From positions 1 through 32,093 of the forward strand of contig URXE01000026.1 in NCBI GenBank assembly GCA_900551815.1: a stretch of 32,093 nt of DNA, read 5' to 3'. Positions 26,328 to 32,093 of this stretch are shown piece by piece; the first letter of the stretch is position 1, and each line of letters begins with the position of its first letter. Source of the DNA: an uncultured Collinsella sp. (lineage in GTDB: Bacteria > Actinomycetota > Coriobacteriia > Coriobacteriales > Coriobacteriaceae). Made by a program: the position numbers and the translations under genes. The notes below the pieces were generated by a model. It was not told the DNA's origin and did no database searches. It saw only the letters and a program-made list of their open reading frames with translations.

Positions 26328-26885
26328 CTAGCTCATCATCGCATTCATCATCTCGGTGGTTGCGGAATCGTCGGCAGACCACTCGTTATCCTCGTTGGCG
26401 GAATACTTAAAGGTGACCTTGGTGTCCTTGGTCTTAGCGGCCTTGGTCACATCGACCATCACCTGACCGGCCATCTTGTACAGGTCGTCCTCGGAAGGCG
26501 TCGTATCGAGTGCGGCGACCTTCTCCTGATACTGGGTGGCGAAATCTTCGACGATCTTGTTCATGGACTTGCAGGTGATGGTAACCTCGGCGGTCGCGGT
26601 ACCCTTGTCCTCGTCGACCGTCACATCGCCGATCTTGTAGTCAAAGCCCTCGAGATAGCTCTTGGCGTACTCCTTGGGATCGATGCCCAGTTGCTCAAAC
26701 TCGTCACCCGAAGCCTCTTCCAAGCCGGAGAGGAAGTCGTCGCCGCCGTTCTTGATCTCGTCAAACTGGCTCGTAAGGTCGTTGGTGATGAGCTCCTCCA
26801 CCGAAGGCCCTCCGCAGCCGGAAAGCAAAACCACGCACGCGACCAGGGCAGCCATCAGGGGCGCAAGCAGCAGCTTCTTTTTCAT
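26328..26885 (-). CDS. Putative secreted lipoprotein of unknown function
   Basis: A 185-residue exported protein. KKKLLLAPLMAALVACVVLLSGCGG is a lipoprotein signal with lipobox LSGC, so the mature protein starts at Cys24 and is membrane-tethered. The rest is acidic and hydrophilic (ELITNDLTSQFDEIKNGGDDF, DEFEQLGIDPKEYAKSYLEGF, YKIGDVTVDEDKGTATAEVTI), with a helix-plus-beta-sheet look resembling small extracytoplasmic domains. The start at 26885 is supported by GGAGGAATGTC upstream; a frame from 26930 adds 15 residues ahead of the signal. It converges with the HAD gene. No family name is claimed. Confidence 0.88.
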   Translation of the reverse strand: MKKKLLLAPLMAALVACVVLLSGCGGPSVEELITNDLTSQFDEIKNGGDDFLSGLEEASGDEFEQLGIDPKEYAKSYLEGFDYKIGDVTVDEDKGTATAEVTITCKSMNKIVEDFATQYQEKVAALDTTPSEDDLYKMAGQVMVDVTKAAKTKDTKVTFKYSANEDNEWSADDSATTEMMNAMMS

Positions 26886-27067
26886 GACATTCCTCCAAAC
26901 AAGCAGCACTGCGTTCCCCGCACAGCGCACGTCGCAACAGTAAGTCCATATTAGCGGCTCCGCCCAAACCCCTACGTCGCAAAAGCGTAGGCGGCTTCAA
27001 TTTGACGAACGAATGGCCCGTAAAGCAAGCCCCCTGAAATAAAATGCACCTGCTTAGCCTATTAAAA
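26886..27067. other. Intergenic region upstream of the lipoprotein gene
   Basis: It holds a minus-strand TAATAT (26948-26953) that could be a -10, and a hairpin CCTACG/CGTAGG (26971-26976, 26986-26991). No gene is seen. Confidence 0.4.
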
Positions 27068-27096
27068 AAGGGTGGCCGGACAACCCGACCACCCTT
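27064..27096 (-). terminator. Intrinsic terminator of the PTS IIA gene
   Basis: On the minus strand AAGGGTGG (27096-27089) pairs with CCACCCTT (27075-27068), with CGG/CCG continuing inside past one mismatch, and is followed by TTTT. It lies 24 bases past the gene's stop. Confidence 0.9.
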
Positions 27097-27119
27097 GTGC
27101 ATCTTCTGGATGCCGCAGA

Positions 27120-27656
27120 CTACTTGCGGACGACCTTAACGATGGCGTCACCGGCGGCGACGGCAGACTCGGCCTCGACGGCAAGCTCGACGTCGGCGAA
27201 CTCGGCGGTGTTGGACACGGCCACGACGACGCAGTCCTTGTAACCGGCAGCAGCGATCTTGGCGCGGTCGATCTTGAGTATGGGCTGACCAGCTTTGACG
27301 ACGTCGTCGGCCTTGACGAAGCCCTCGAAGCCGTCGCCGTTCATGTTGACGGTATCGACGCCAACGTGTACCAGAACCTCGATGCCGCTATCGGACTGCA
27401 GGCCCACGGCGTGACCCATGGTGACGGTCACCTTGCCGTCGCAGGGAGCGTAGACCAGGTCGTCCTCGGGCCACACAGCGCAGCCCTTGCCCAGAACCTC
27501 GCCACCAAAGACGGGATCGGGCACGTCGGCCATCTTGATGACCTTGCCCTTGACAGGCGAGCACAGCACGTCGGCGCCAGCAGAAGCAGAGATGGAGGCC
27601 GGAGCGGCAGCTGCCGCGGGCTCAGCCTTCTTCTTGAACATGTCAAACAGACCCAT
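27120..27656 (-). CDS. crr: Stand-alone PTS glucose-type IIA component
   Basis: A 178-residue phosphocarrier that takes phosphate from HPr and passes it to a IIB domain elsewhere. After a short Lys/Ala-rich tail (MGLFDMFKKKAEPAAAAAP), the EIIA-Glc fold shows LCSPVKGKVIKMADVPDPVFGG, VYAPCDGKVTVTMGHAVGL and the active-site region GIEVLVHVGVDTVNMNGDGF with the phosphorylated His. The ATG at 27656 follows AGAGGAG; the longer frame from 27695 lacks a site. It has a TATAAT promoter, and an RpiR-type regulator gene is divergent. The gene symbol is by homology; the matching IICB is not in the window. Confidence 0.95.
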   Translation of the reverse strand: MGLFDMFKKKAEPAAAAAPASISASAGADVLCSPVKGKVIKMADVPDPVFGGEVLGKGCAVWPEDDLVYAPCDGKVTVTMGHAVGLQSDSGIEVLVHVGVDTVNMNGDGFEGFVKADDVVKAGQPILKIDRAKIAAAGYKDCVVVAVSNTAEFADVELAVEAESAVAAGDAIVKVVRK

Positions 27657-27677
27657 ACGTTTTCTCCTCTTGATTAA

Positions 27678-27693
27678 GCGCAACGTTTTGCGC
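27678..27693. promoter_or_regulatory. Perfect inverted repeat between crr promoter and ribosome site
   Basis: GCGCAA (27678-27683) and TTGCGC (27688-27693) flank CGTT. It lies between the -10 box and the ribosome site of crr, so it could be an operator or a leader hairpin. The divergent RpiR regulator is a possible ligand; this is inference. Confidence 0.5.
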
Positions 27694-27705
27694 ATGCCTA
27701 TGGTG

Positions 27706-27734
27706 ATTATAGTGCCAAATGATCAAATTGCTAA
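27706..27734 (-). promoter_or_regulatory. crr promoter
   Basis: On the minus strand, TTAGCA (27729-27734) and a consensus TATAAT (27706-27711) are spaced 17 bases. The leader to the ATG is about 43 bases. Confidence 0.75.
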
Positions 27735-27993
27735 GGTGAGGGCTCGAATCGTAAGCCCTTCCAAGCCCTTCCCAAAACCTTTTCCCCAGTGGCACTCATA
27801 TTGTCGAATAAGCCTCGATAAGCCGAGTATCGTCTGCGCACGGAACGGGCAGAAGCGGGCGCGCCAAACCCGACGCTTCTTTTCGCTCTTGACTCCTGCC
27901 GCCACCCCGCCCCTGACACTTCCTGATACCGACCAAAACGTGCCAAAATAAGCCTGTCCTCTTTTGGCCGATTTAGCGAGTGCGGGAGTTCGC

Positions 27994-28848
27994 ATGGACA
28001 TCAAACGCAAGATTACCGAGGCGCAGGGCCTCACCCCTACCGAGCAACAACTCGGCATTGCAGCCCTTGCCATCGGCGAGGACATCCGTGGGCTCTCTAT
28101 TAAGGAATTTGCCGCGCGCACCAACGTTTCTGTTGCGAGCGTGCACCGGTTTTGCAAAAAGCTCGGCCTCGAGGGCTTCAAGGACCTCAAGGTCGAGCTC
28201 ATCCGCCTGGCAACCGAATCGGGCAACCGACGCGACGTAGATATCAACTTTCCCTTCGACGCCGCGTCCACCCCTGCGCAGGTTATGGAGCGCATGGAGG
28301 GGCTCTACCAGACTACGCTGGCCGAAACGCAGGAGCTGCTCGACCCCACGCAGTTTGACCACGCCGCCAAGCTCATCGCGAACGCCCGACAGGTCGACAT
28401 CCACACGGGCTCGCACAACCTCTATCCAGCGGGAATGTTCCGCGATCGCCTGCTCTCCGCCGGTAAAAGCGCAACGTGCCACAACGGTGTCGAGGCCCAG
28501 GTGCGAACGGCGCTCGCCTCGGGCACCGACCATGTGGCAATCGTCATCTCCTACAGCGGCCTTGTCCCCAACCTCAAGGACATCTTGCCGATCCTCAGCA
28601 GTCGGTATGTCCCGGTCATCGTCATCGGCACGCCTTATTGCGCGCGCATTCACTCTGGCTTTGCCGCCTACCTTACGGTAAGTGACCACGAGAGCATGAC
28701 GCATCGCATCACGCAGTTCGCCAGCCACATCGCCGTGCAATACGTGCTCGATTCGCTCTACAGCAGCTACTTCGCCAAAGACTACGCCCGCTGCGCCGAA
28801 TTCCTAGAGCGGTCGTTTCCCTACACCCGCCTGCCCGGCCTCAAGTAA
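27994..28848 (+). CDS. RpiR-family transcriptional regulator (HTH_6 + SIS domain)
   Basis: A 284-residue regulator. The N-terminal HTH_6 domain (about 1-75) has LTPTEQQLGIAALAIGEDIRG, IKEFAARTNVSVASVHRFCKKLGLEGFKDLK. A SIS sugar-phosphate-binding domain (about 120-260) shows ARQVDIHTGSHNLYPAGMFRDRLLSAG and HVAIVISYSGLVPNLKDILPIL. Members sense phosphosugars such as glucosamine-6-phosphate, ribose phosphates or MurNAc-6-phosphate; this one cannot be specified. ATG 27994 follows GGGAG with five bases; an earlier TTG at 27964 is not supported. It diverges from crr, which suggests carbohydrate control. Confidence 0.93.
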   Translation: MDIKRKITEAQGLTPTEQQLGIAALAIGEDIRGLSIKEFAARTNVSVASVHRFCKKLGLEGFKDLKVELIRLATESGNRRDVDINFPFDAASTPAQVMERMEGLYQTTLAETQELLDPTQFDHAAKLIANARQVDIHTGSHNLYPAGMFRDRLLSAGKSATCHNGVEAQVRTALASGTDHVAIVISYSGLVPNLKDILPILSSRYVPVIVIGTPYCARIHSGFAAYLTVSDHESMTHRITQFASHIAVQYVLDSLYSSYFAKDYARCAEFLERSFPYTRLPGLK

Positions 28849-28852
28849 CGAC

Positions 28853-28874
28853 GAGCGTGGATTTTCGGACGCTC
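28853..28874 (+). terminator. Short hairpin after the RpiR gene
   Basis: GAGCGT (28853-28858) pairs with ACGCTC (28869-28874) around ten bases, four bases past the stop. There is no U-tract, so termination is uncertain. Confidence 0.35.
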
Positions 28875-28969
28875 ATCCTGAATGATCCGTTTTCCTCCGT
28901 CCCCAGGGGATCAGTGCCGCATTCGGAGCAAGGCGACGTCGCGGGTAGAGGACGGACAGCGAGCGACGT

Positions 28970-29054
28970 CCAGGGCGACAATTTGTCATTCAAAAGGCGA
29001 GGCATTGACCTTCTGGTCATGCCTCGCCTTTTGAATGACAAATTGTCGCCCTGG
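28970..29054. repeat. 85-bp near-perfect giant hairpin
   Basis: A 36-base arm (28970-29005) and its exact reverse complement (29019-29054) flank 13 bases that themselves pair as GACC-TTCT-GGTC, leaving one bulged T at 29006. The total is a 40-bp stem with a 4-base loop. Arms begin CCAGGGCGACAATTTGTCAT. It lies between convergent rpiR-type and pyrE genes. No ORF or T-run explains it; it may be a mobile repeat or a transcription barrier. Confidence 0.85.
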
Positions 29055-29074
29055 GCGGCGCGCGGCGTCAACTG

Positions 29075-29102
29075 GTTACATGGTTTGGTAAAACCGCGTA
29101 AC
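29075..29102. terminator. Hairpin overlapping the pyrE stop
   Basis: GTTAC (29075-29079) with GTAAC (29098-29102) and GGTTT (29082-29086) with AAACC (29091-29095) form a 12-bp stem with one mismatch and loop GGTA. It shares the GTTTGGTAAAAC core with the hairpin at 26297-26324. Confidence 0.55.
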
Positions 29103-29785
29103 TACTCCCGAGCTCCGTACTGCTCGTAGTAGGCGTCGATGGCGGTCTTGAGTTCGTCATCAATGACGACCTTGCCGTCGATCTCGTGGTTATAGAGGGT
29201 CTCGACGACCTCGGCCATGGAGACGATGCTCGCGACGGGGAAACCGTACTTGGCCTCGATCTCCTTCTGAGCGGTGGTCACGCCGCCCTTGCCGACCTCC
29301 ATGCGGTTGAGAGACACGATGAGGCCCTTGATCTCGACATCGGCAGCAGCCTTGACCTTGGGATAGGTCTCATCGATGGACTTACCGCTGGTGGTGACGT
29401 CCTCGACCATGACCACGCGGTCGCCGTCCTGGGGCTCGTAGCCCAGCAGGTTGCCCTTGTCGGCGCCGTGGTCCTTGGCCTCCTTGCGGTCGCAGCAGTA
29501 CTTGACCTCCTTGCCGTACAGTTCGTGGTAGGCAATTGCGGTCACGACGGCCAGCGGAATACCCTTGTAGGCTGGCCCAAACAGCACGTCAAAGTCGTCG
29601 CCAAAGTTATCGTGGATGGCCTGGGCGTAATACTCGCCCAGCTTCTTGAGCTGATAGCCCGTCACGTAAGCGCCGGCGTTCATAAAAAACGGGGACTGAC
29701 GGCCGCTCTTGAGCGTAAAGCTGCCGAACTTAAGAACGTCGGACTCAACCATAAACTTGATGAACTCTTGCTTGTAAGCCTCCAT
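29102..29785 (-). CDS. pyrE: PyrE, orotate phosphoribosyltransferase
   Basis: A 227-residue enzyme converting orotate and PRPP to OMP in pyrimidine synthesis. The orotate-side region has SDVLKFGSFTLKSGRQSPFFMNAG. The conserved flexible-loop region is KYCCDRKEAKDHG, and the PRPP motif is RVVMVEDVTTSGKSIDETYP. Other features are FDVLFGPAYKGIPLAVVTA and a final regulatory helix LKTAIDAYYEQYG. ATG 29785 follows GAGAGGAG; a longer frame from 29902 has no support. It is monocistronic, not next to other pyr genes. No PyrR or attenuator structure was recognised. Confidence 0.97.
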   Translation of the reverse strand: MEAYKQEFIKFMVESDVLKFGSFTLKSGRQSPFFMNAGAYVTGYQLKKLGEYYAQAIHDNFGDDFDVLFGPAYKGIPLAVVTAIAYHELYGKEVKYCCDRKEAKDHGADKGNLLGYEPQDGDRVVMVEDVTTSGKSIDETYPKVKAAADVEIKGLIVSLNRMEVGKGGVTTAQKEIEAKYGFPVASIVSMAEVVETLYNHEIDGKVVIDDELKTAIDAYYEQYGARE

Positions 29786-30276
29786 GCGGGCTCCTCTCGT
29801 AATCGCGTACGTGCCTTCCAGTTTAGCGCAGGCGAAGCGTCGGTGAGGGCGCGCTTTGGGGCCACGTCCCCCGTTAGAGTAAGAGACTGGGCGGCGGCTC
29901 ATACGCTAGTCATTTGGTGTCCAGGACCAGAAGAAGTTGATTGGGGCCACACGCGAGGCGGCCCCGGTCTTTTCGGGCGTGAACTCCGCTGCCTCCACGG
30001 GCGCGGAATCGGAACATGCGGGTGCAAAATCCCCACCAAAATCGTCGGTAGCAAGTGCCAGTCCATCCCACATCACGACATCATCGGCTCGTCGCCCCAA
30101 CTGCCCCAGCAGCGTACGTCCCCAATGAGTGGCCGAAGAGTGTCCCCAGCGACTAGTCAAAAATGGGCCATATGTCCCAGTTGTGGAGACTCGTTGAGCC
30201 GTCTGGGTATCGTGAAAGATCGCGCACTCCCCCATCATCAAAAGTGACACACGCTACCTGTTGATGGGAGGCAGCC
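29786..30276. other. 491-base non-coding region with short repeats
   Basis: No supported gene. GGGGCC (29943-29948) pairs with GGCCCC (29960-29965), followed by GGTCTTTTC, resembling a plus-strand terminator with no gene before it. The motif GTCCCCA occurs at 30118-30124 and 30139-30145. The right end holds the GGGAGG ribosome site for the next gene. It may contain decayed or repeat-derived sequence. Confidence 0.5.
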
Positions 30277-31014
30277 ATGGGCTTCTTTGACAAGATGTTC
30301 GAGAAGAAAGAGTGCGCGATTTGCGGTACCGAGCTGGGACTTTTGGGAAAGACCAAGATCAGCGAGGGCTACCTGTGCAAAGAGTGCGCCGGCAAGCTCT
30401 CCCCCTTCTTCCACGGCCATCGCTCCAGCACCGCGGACGATATCCGCGAGCAACTCGCCTACCGCGAGGCCAATGCCGAGCGCCTGGCGTCGTTCAACCC
30501 CACGCGCACGCTCTCTGCCGGGCGCACCAATATTATGCTCGACGAAGACGCGGGCCTGCTGATCATTACCTCGCAGAGCCGCTGGCGTGACGCCAATCCC
30601 GACATCATCGAGTTCTCGCAGGTACTTGGCTGCGACATGGATATCGACGAGCATCGCACCGAGATCTATCGCGAGACCAAGGACGGCGAACGCGAGAGCT
30701 ACAATCCGCCGCGCTATGACCTGGATTACGACTTTAACCTGACCATTCACGTCAACACGCCGTACTTTACCGAGATCAACCTGCGCGTGAACGACTCCAC
30801 CATCGATCAGCGCGGGTCCATCGAGTACCGCGAGGCCAAGCGCCAGGCAACCGAGGTCCGCGACGCGCTGGTGCAGCTGCGTCAGGAAACGCGCGACAGC
30901 GTCGTGGCCGCTAAGGCCCCCAAGACCGCGGTCACCTGCCCCTTCTGCGGAGCCACCACCATTCCCGATGCCAGCGGGCGCTGCGAATACTGCGGCGGCG
31001 CCATCGGCGCATAG
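30277..31014 (+). CDS. DUF4428-type zinc-ribbon protein
   Basis: A 245-residue protein. An N-terminal Cys4 knuckle, CAICGTELGLLGKTKISEG then CKECAGKLSPFF (about 12-47), matches the DUF4428 pattern, including the preceding GFFDKMFEKK. The middle is a beta-rich domain (LITSQSRWRDANPDIIEFSQ, LDYDFNLTIHVNTPYFTEI) with a helix EYREAKRQATEVRDALVQLR. A second Cys4 ribbon closes the protein, CPFCGATTIPDASGRCEYCGG. GGGAGG precedes the ATG. It is followed 24 bases later by another zinc-ribbon gene, an apparent operon. Function is unknown; no signal peptide or membrane segment is seen. Confidence 0.9.
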   Translation: MGFFDKMFEKKECAICGTELGLLGKTKISEGYLCKECAGKLSPFFHGHRSSTADDIREQLAYREANAERLASFNPTRTLSAGRTNIMLDEDAGLLIITSQSRWRDANPDIIEFSQVLGCDMDIDEHRTEIYRETKDGERESYNPPRYDLDYDFNLTIHVNTPYFTEINLRVNDSTIDQRGSIEYREAKRQATEVRDALVQLRQETRDSVVAAKAPKTAVTCPFCGATTIPDASGRCEYCGGAIGA

Positions 31015-31038
31015 CCTCCGGCACGGAAAGGACCGATC

Positions 31039-32093
31039 ATGGCCTTCGAGAGCGTCAACTATCAGTGCCCCGCGTGCGGCGGCCCCCTTCACTTTGCCAG
31101 TGCCGAGCAAAAGCTCGTCTGCGACTACTGCGATTCGCGTTTTGAAGTCGAAGAAGTCGAGGCCCTCTATCGCGAGCGCCAGGACAAGGCAGATGCCAAA
31201 GCCGATGCCGCAGCCGCGGCCCCCAAGCCTGCTGTCGACGATGCCGTGCAGGAGCTGGCTCAAAACGCCGGCTACATCTGCTCGTCGTGCGGCGCCGAGC
31301 TCGTGTCCGACGGCACCGTCGCCGTCACCACCTGCCCGTACTGCGGCAACTCCGCCGTGGCACCCGGCCAGCTCTCGGGCGACTTCTCACCCGACCTGGT
31401 GATTCCGTTTAAGCTCGGGCGCGACGATGTCATGGCCGCGCTCAAAGACCACTACAAGGGCAAAATCCTGCTGCCCAAGAGCTTTGTCACCGGCAACCAT
31501 ATCGACGAAGTCCAAGGCGTTTACGTGCCGTTTTGGTTGTTTGATGCCGATGCCGATGCGGATATTCGCTATAAAGCGACGCGTGTGCGCACCTGGAGCG
31601 ACAGCGATTACGATTACACGGAAACGAGCTACTACTCGATAGGCCGCAGCGGTGATATTGGCTTTGACCGCGTGCCGGTGGACGGTTCCTCCAAGATGCC
31701 GGACGATTTGATGGAATCCATTGAGCCGTTCAAGTTTGAGGACGCGGTGGATTTTAAAACGGCGTATCTCGCGGGCTACCTTGCGGACAAGTACGATGTG
31801 ACGGCCGAGCAGAGCATCGACCGCGCCAACGAGCGCATCAAGCGCTCCACGGAAGACGCATTCGCTTCTACGGTGAAGGGGTATCACTCCGTCACGACGG
31901 AGAATTCCTCCATTCGTCTGCACAACGGCAAGGCAAAGTACGCGCTTTACCCCGTGTGGCTTTTGAACACGACGTGGAAGGGCAAAAAGTACCTCTTTGC
32001 GATGAACGGGCAGACCGGCAAATTCGTCGGCGACCTGCCGGTAGATAAGGCGGCAGCAACTCGTTGGACACTGATGCTGGCAGGTGCGTTCAC
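31039..32093 (+). CDS. TFIIB-type zinc-ribbon protein, 3' end beyond window
   Basis: A partial gene, 351 codons to the window edge with no stop. Two Cys4 ribbons are visible: CPACGGPLHFASAEQKLVCDYC (about 10-31) and CSSCGAELVSDGTVAVTTCPYC (about 82-103), joined by an Ala/Asp/Lys-rich linker. A long beta-rich domain follows (VYVPFWLFDADADADIRYKA, LYPVWLLNTTWKGKKYLFAMNGQTGKFVGDLP), then RWTLMLAGAF at the edge, which could begin a membrane helix. The ATG at 31039 follows AAGGACC. It is 24 bases after the DUF4428 gene, suggesting a shared job. The activity is unknown. Confidence 0.9.
   Translation, partial: MAFESVNYQCPACGGPLHFASAEQKLVCDYCDSRFEVEEVEALYRERQDKADAKADAAAAAPKPAVDDAVQELAQNAGYICSSCGAELVSDGTVAVTTCPYCGNSAVAPGQLSGDFSPDLVIPFKLGRDDVMAALKDHYKGKILLPKSFVTGNHIDEVQGVYVPFWLFDADADADIRYKATRVRTWSDSDYDYTETSYYSIGRSGDIGFDRVPVDGSSKMPDDLMESIEPFKFEDAVDFKTAYLAGYLADKYDVTAEQSIDRANERIKRSTEDAFASTVKGYHSVTTENSSIRLHNGKAKYALYPVWLLNTTWKGKKYLFAMNGQTGKFVGDLPVDKAAATRWTLMLAGAF

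Noticed and set aside
28841..29129. Two small opposite frames over the giant hairpin
   Set aside because: Their near-mirror peptide sequences are produced by the hairpin arms, not by genes.

Overview
The window looks like a chromosomal segment of a high-GC Gram-positive actinobacterium, most likely a Coriobacteriia gut commensal close to Collinsella. This is inferred from the high GC content, the dnaK-grpE-dnaJ-hspR order with a MerR-type HspR repressor, the sortase-anchored surface protein with MBG-like repeats and HWHxC.CG modules, and the mix of anaerobic genes (clostridial-type ferredoxin, NiFe-hydrogenase maturation, iron-sulfur NadA). No rRNA, tRNA, CRISPR array, complete IS or phage gene was seen.

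Layout. (1) 1-4640: heat-shock chaperone operon on the minus strand (dnaK, grpE, dnaJ, hspR), with a strong hairpin between grpE and dnaJ and HspR-like half-sites upstream of dnaK. (2) 4630-5190: a possible small structured RNA with its own promoter and terminator, then a 61-residue 2[4Fe-4S] ferredoxin ending in a bidirectional terminator. (3) 5197-9150: de novo NAD operon nadA-nadB-nadC-niaR on the minus strand. Its promoter lies inside a perfect 19-bp inverted repeat that is almost certainly the NiaR operator, so the operon encodes its own niacin-sensing repressor. (4) 9170-9480: two repeat structures, one a 205-bp MITE-like element. (5) 9549-16193: a 2214-residue LPxTG-type surface protein, divergent from a LytTR response regulator and HPK10-type sensor kinase pair (16433-18432). 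(6) 18451-19630: a degenerate uracil-DNA-glycosylase-like protein divergent from thioredoxin. (7) 19704-25488: nickel and hydrogenase maturation block on the plus strand: a small protein starting Met-His-Asp, NikR with a His/Cys-rich N-terminal extension, then HypF, HypC, HypD and HypE. HypA, HypB and the hydrogenase subunits are not in the window. (8) 25612-28848: phosphoglycolate-phosphatase-like HAD enzyme, a lipoprotein, a stand-alone PTS IIA(Glc) protein and a divergent RpiR/SIS regulator. (9) 28849-30276: an 85-bp near-perfect hairpin, pyrE, and a 490-bp non-coding region with short repeats. (10) 30277-end: two zinc-ribbon proteins in one operon, the second cut by the window edge.

Several parts are self-regulating circuits: HspR over the chaperones, NiaR over NAD synthesis, NikR next to hydrogenase maturation, and the LytTR system beside the large adhesin. 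The least explained items are the inverted-repeat elements, the candidate small RNA at 4668-4779, the UDG-like protein without catalytic motifs, and the small Met-His-Asp protein coupled to NikR. All start choices and functions come from reading the sequence; no database search was run.
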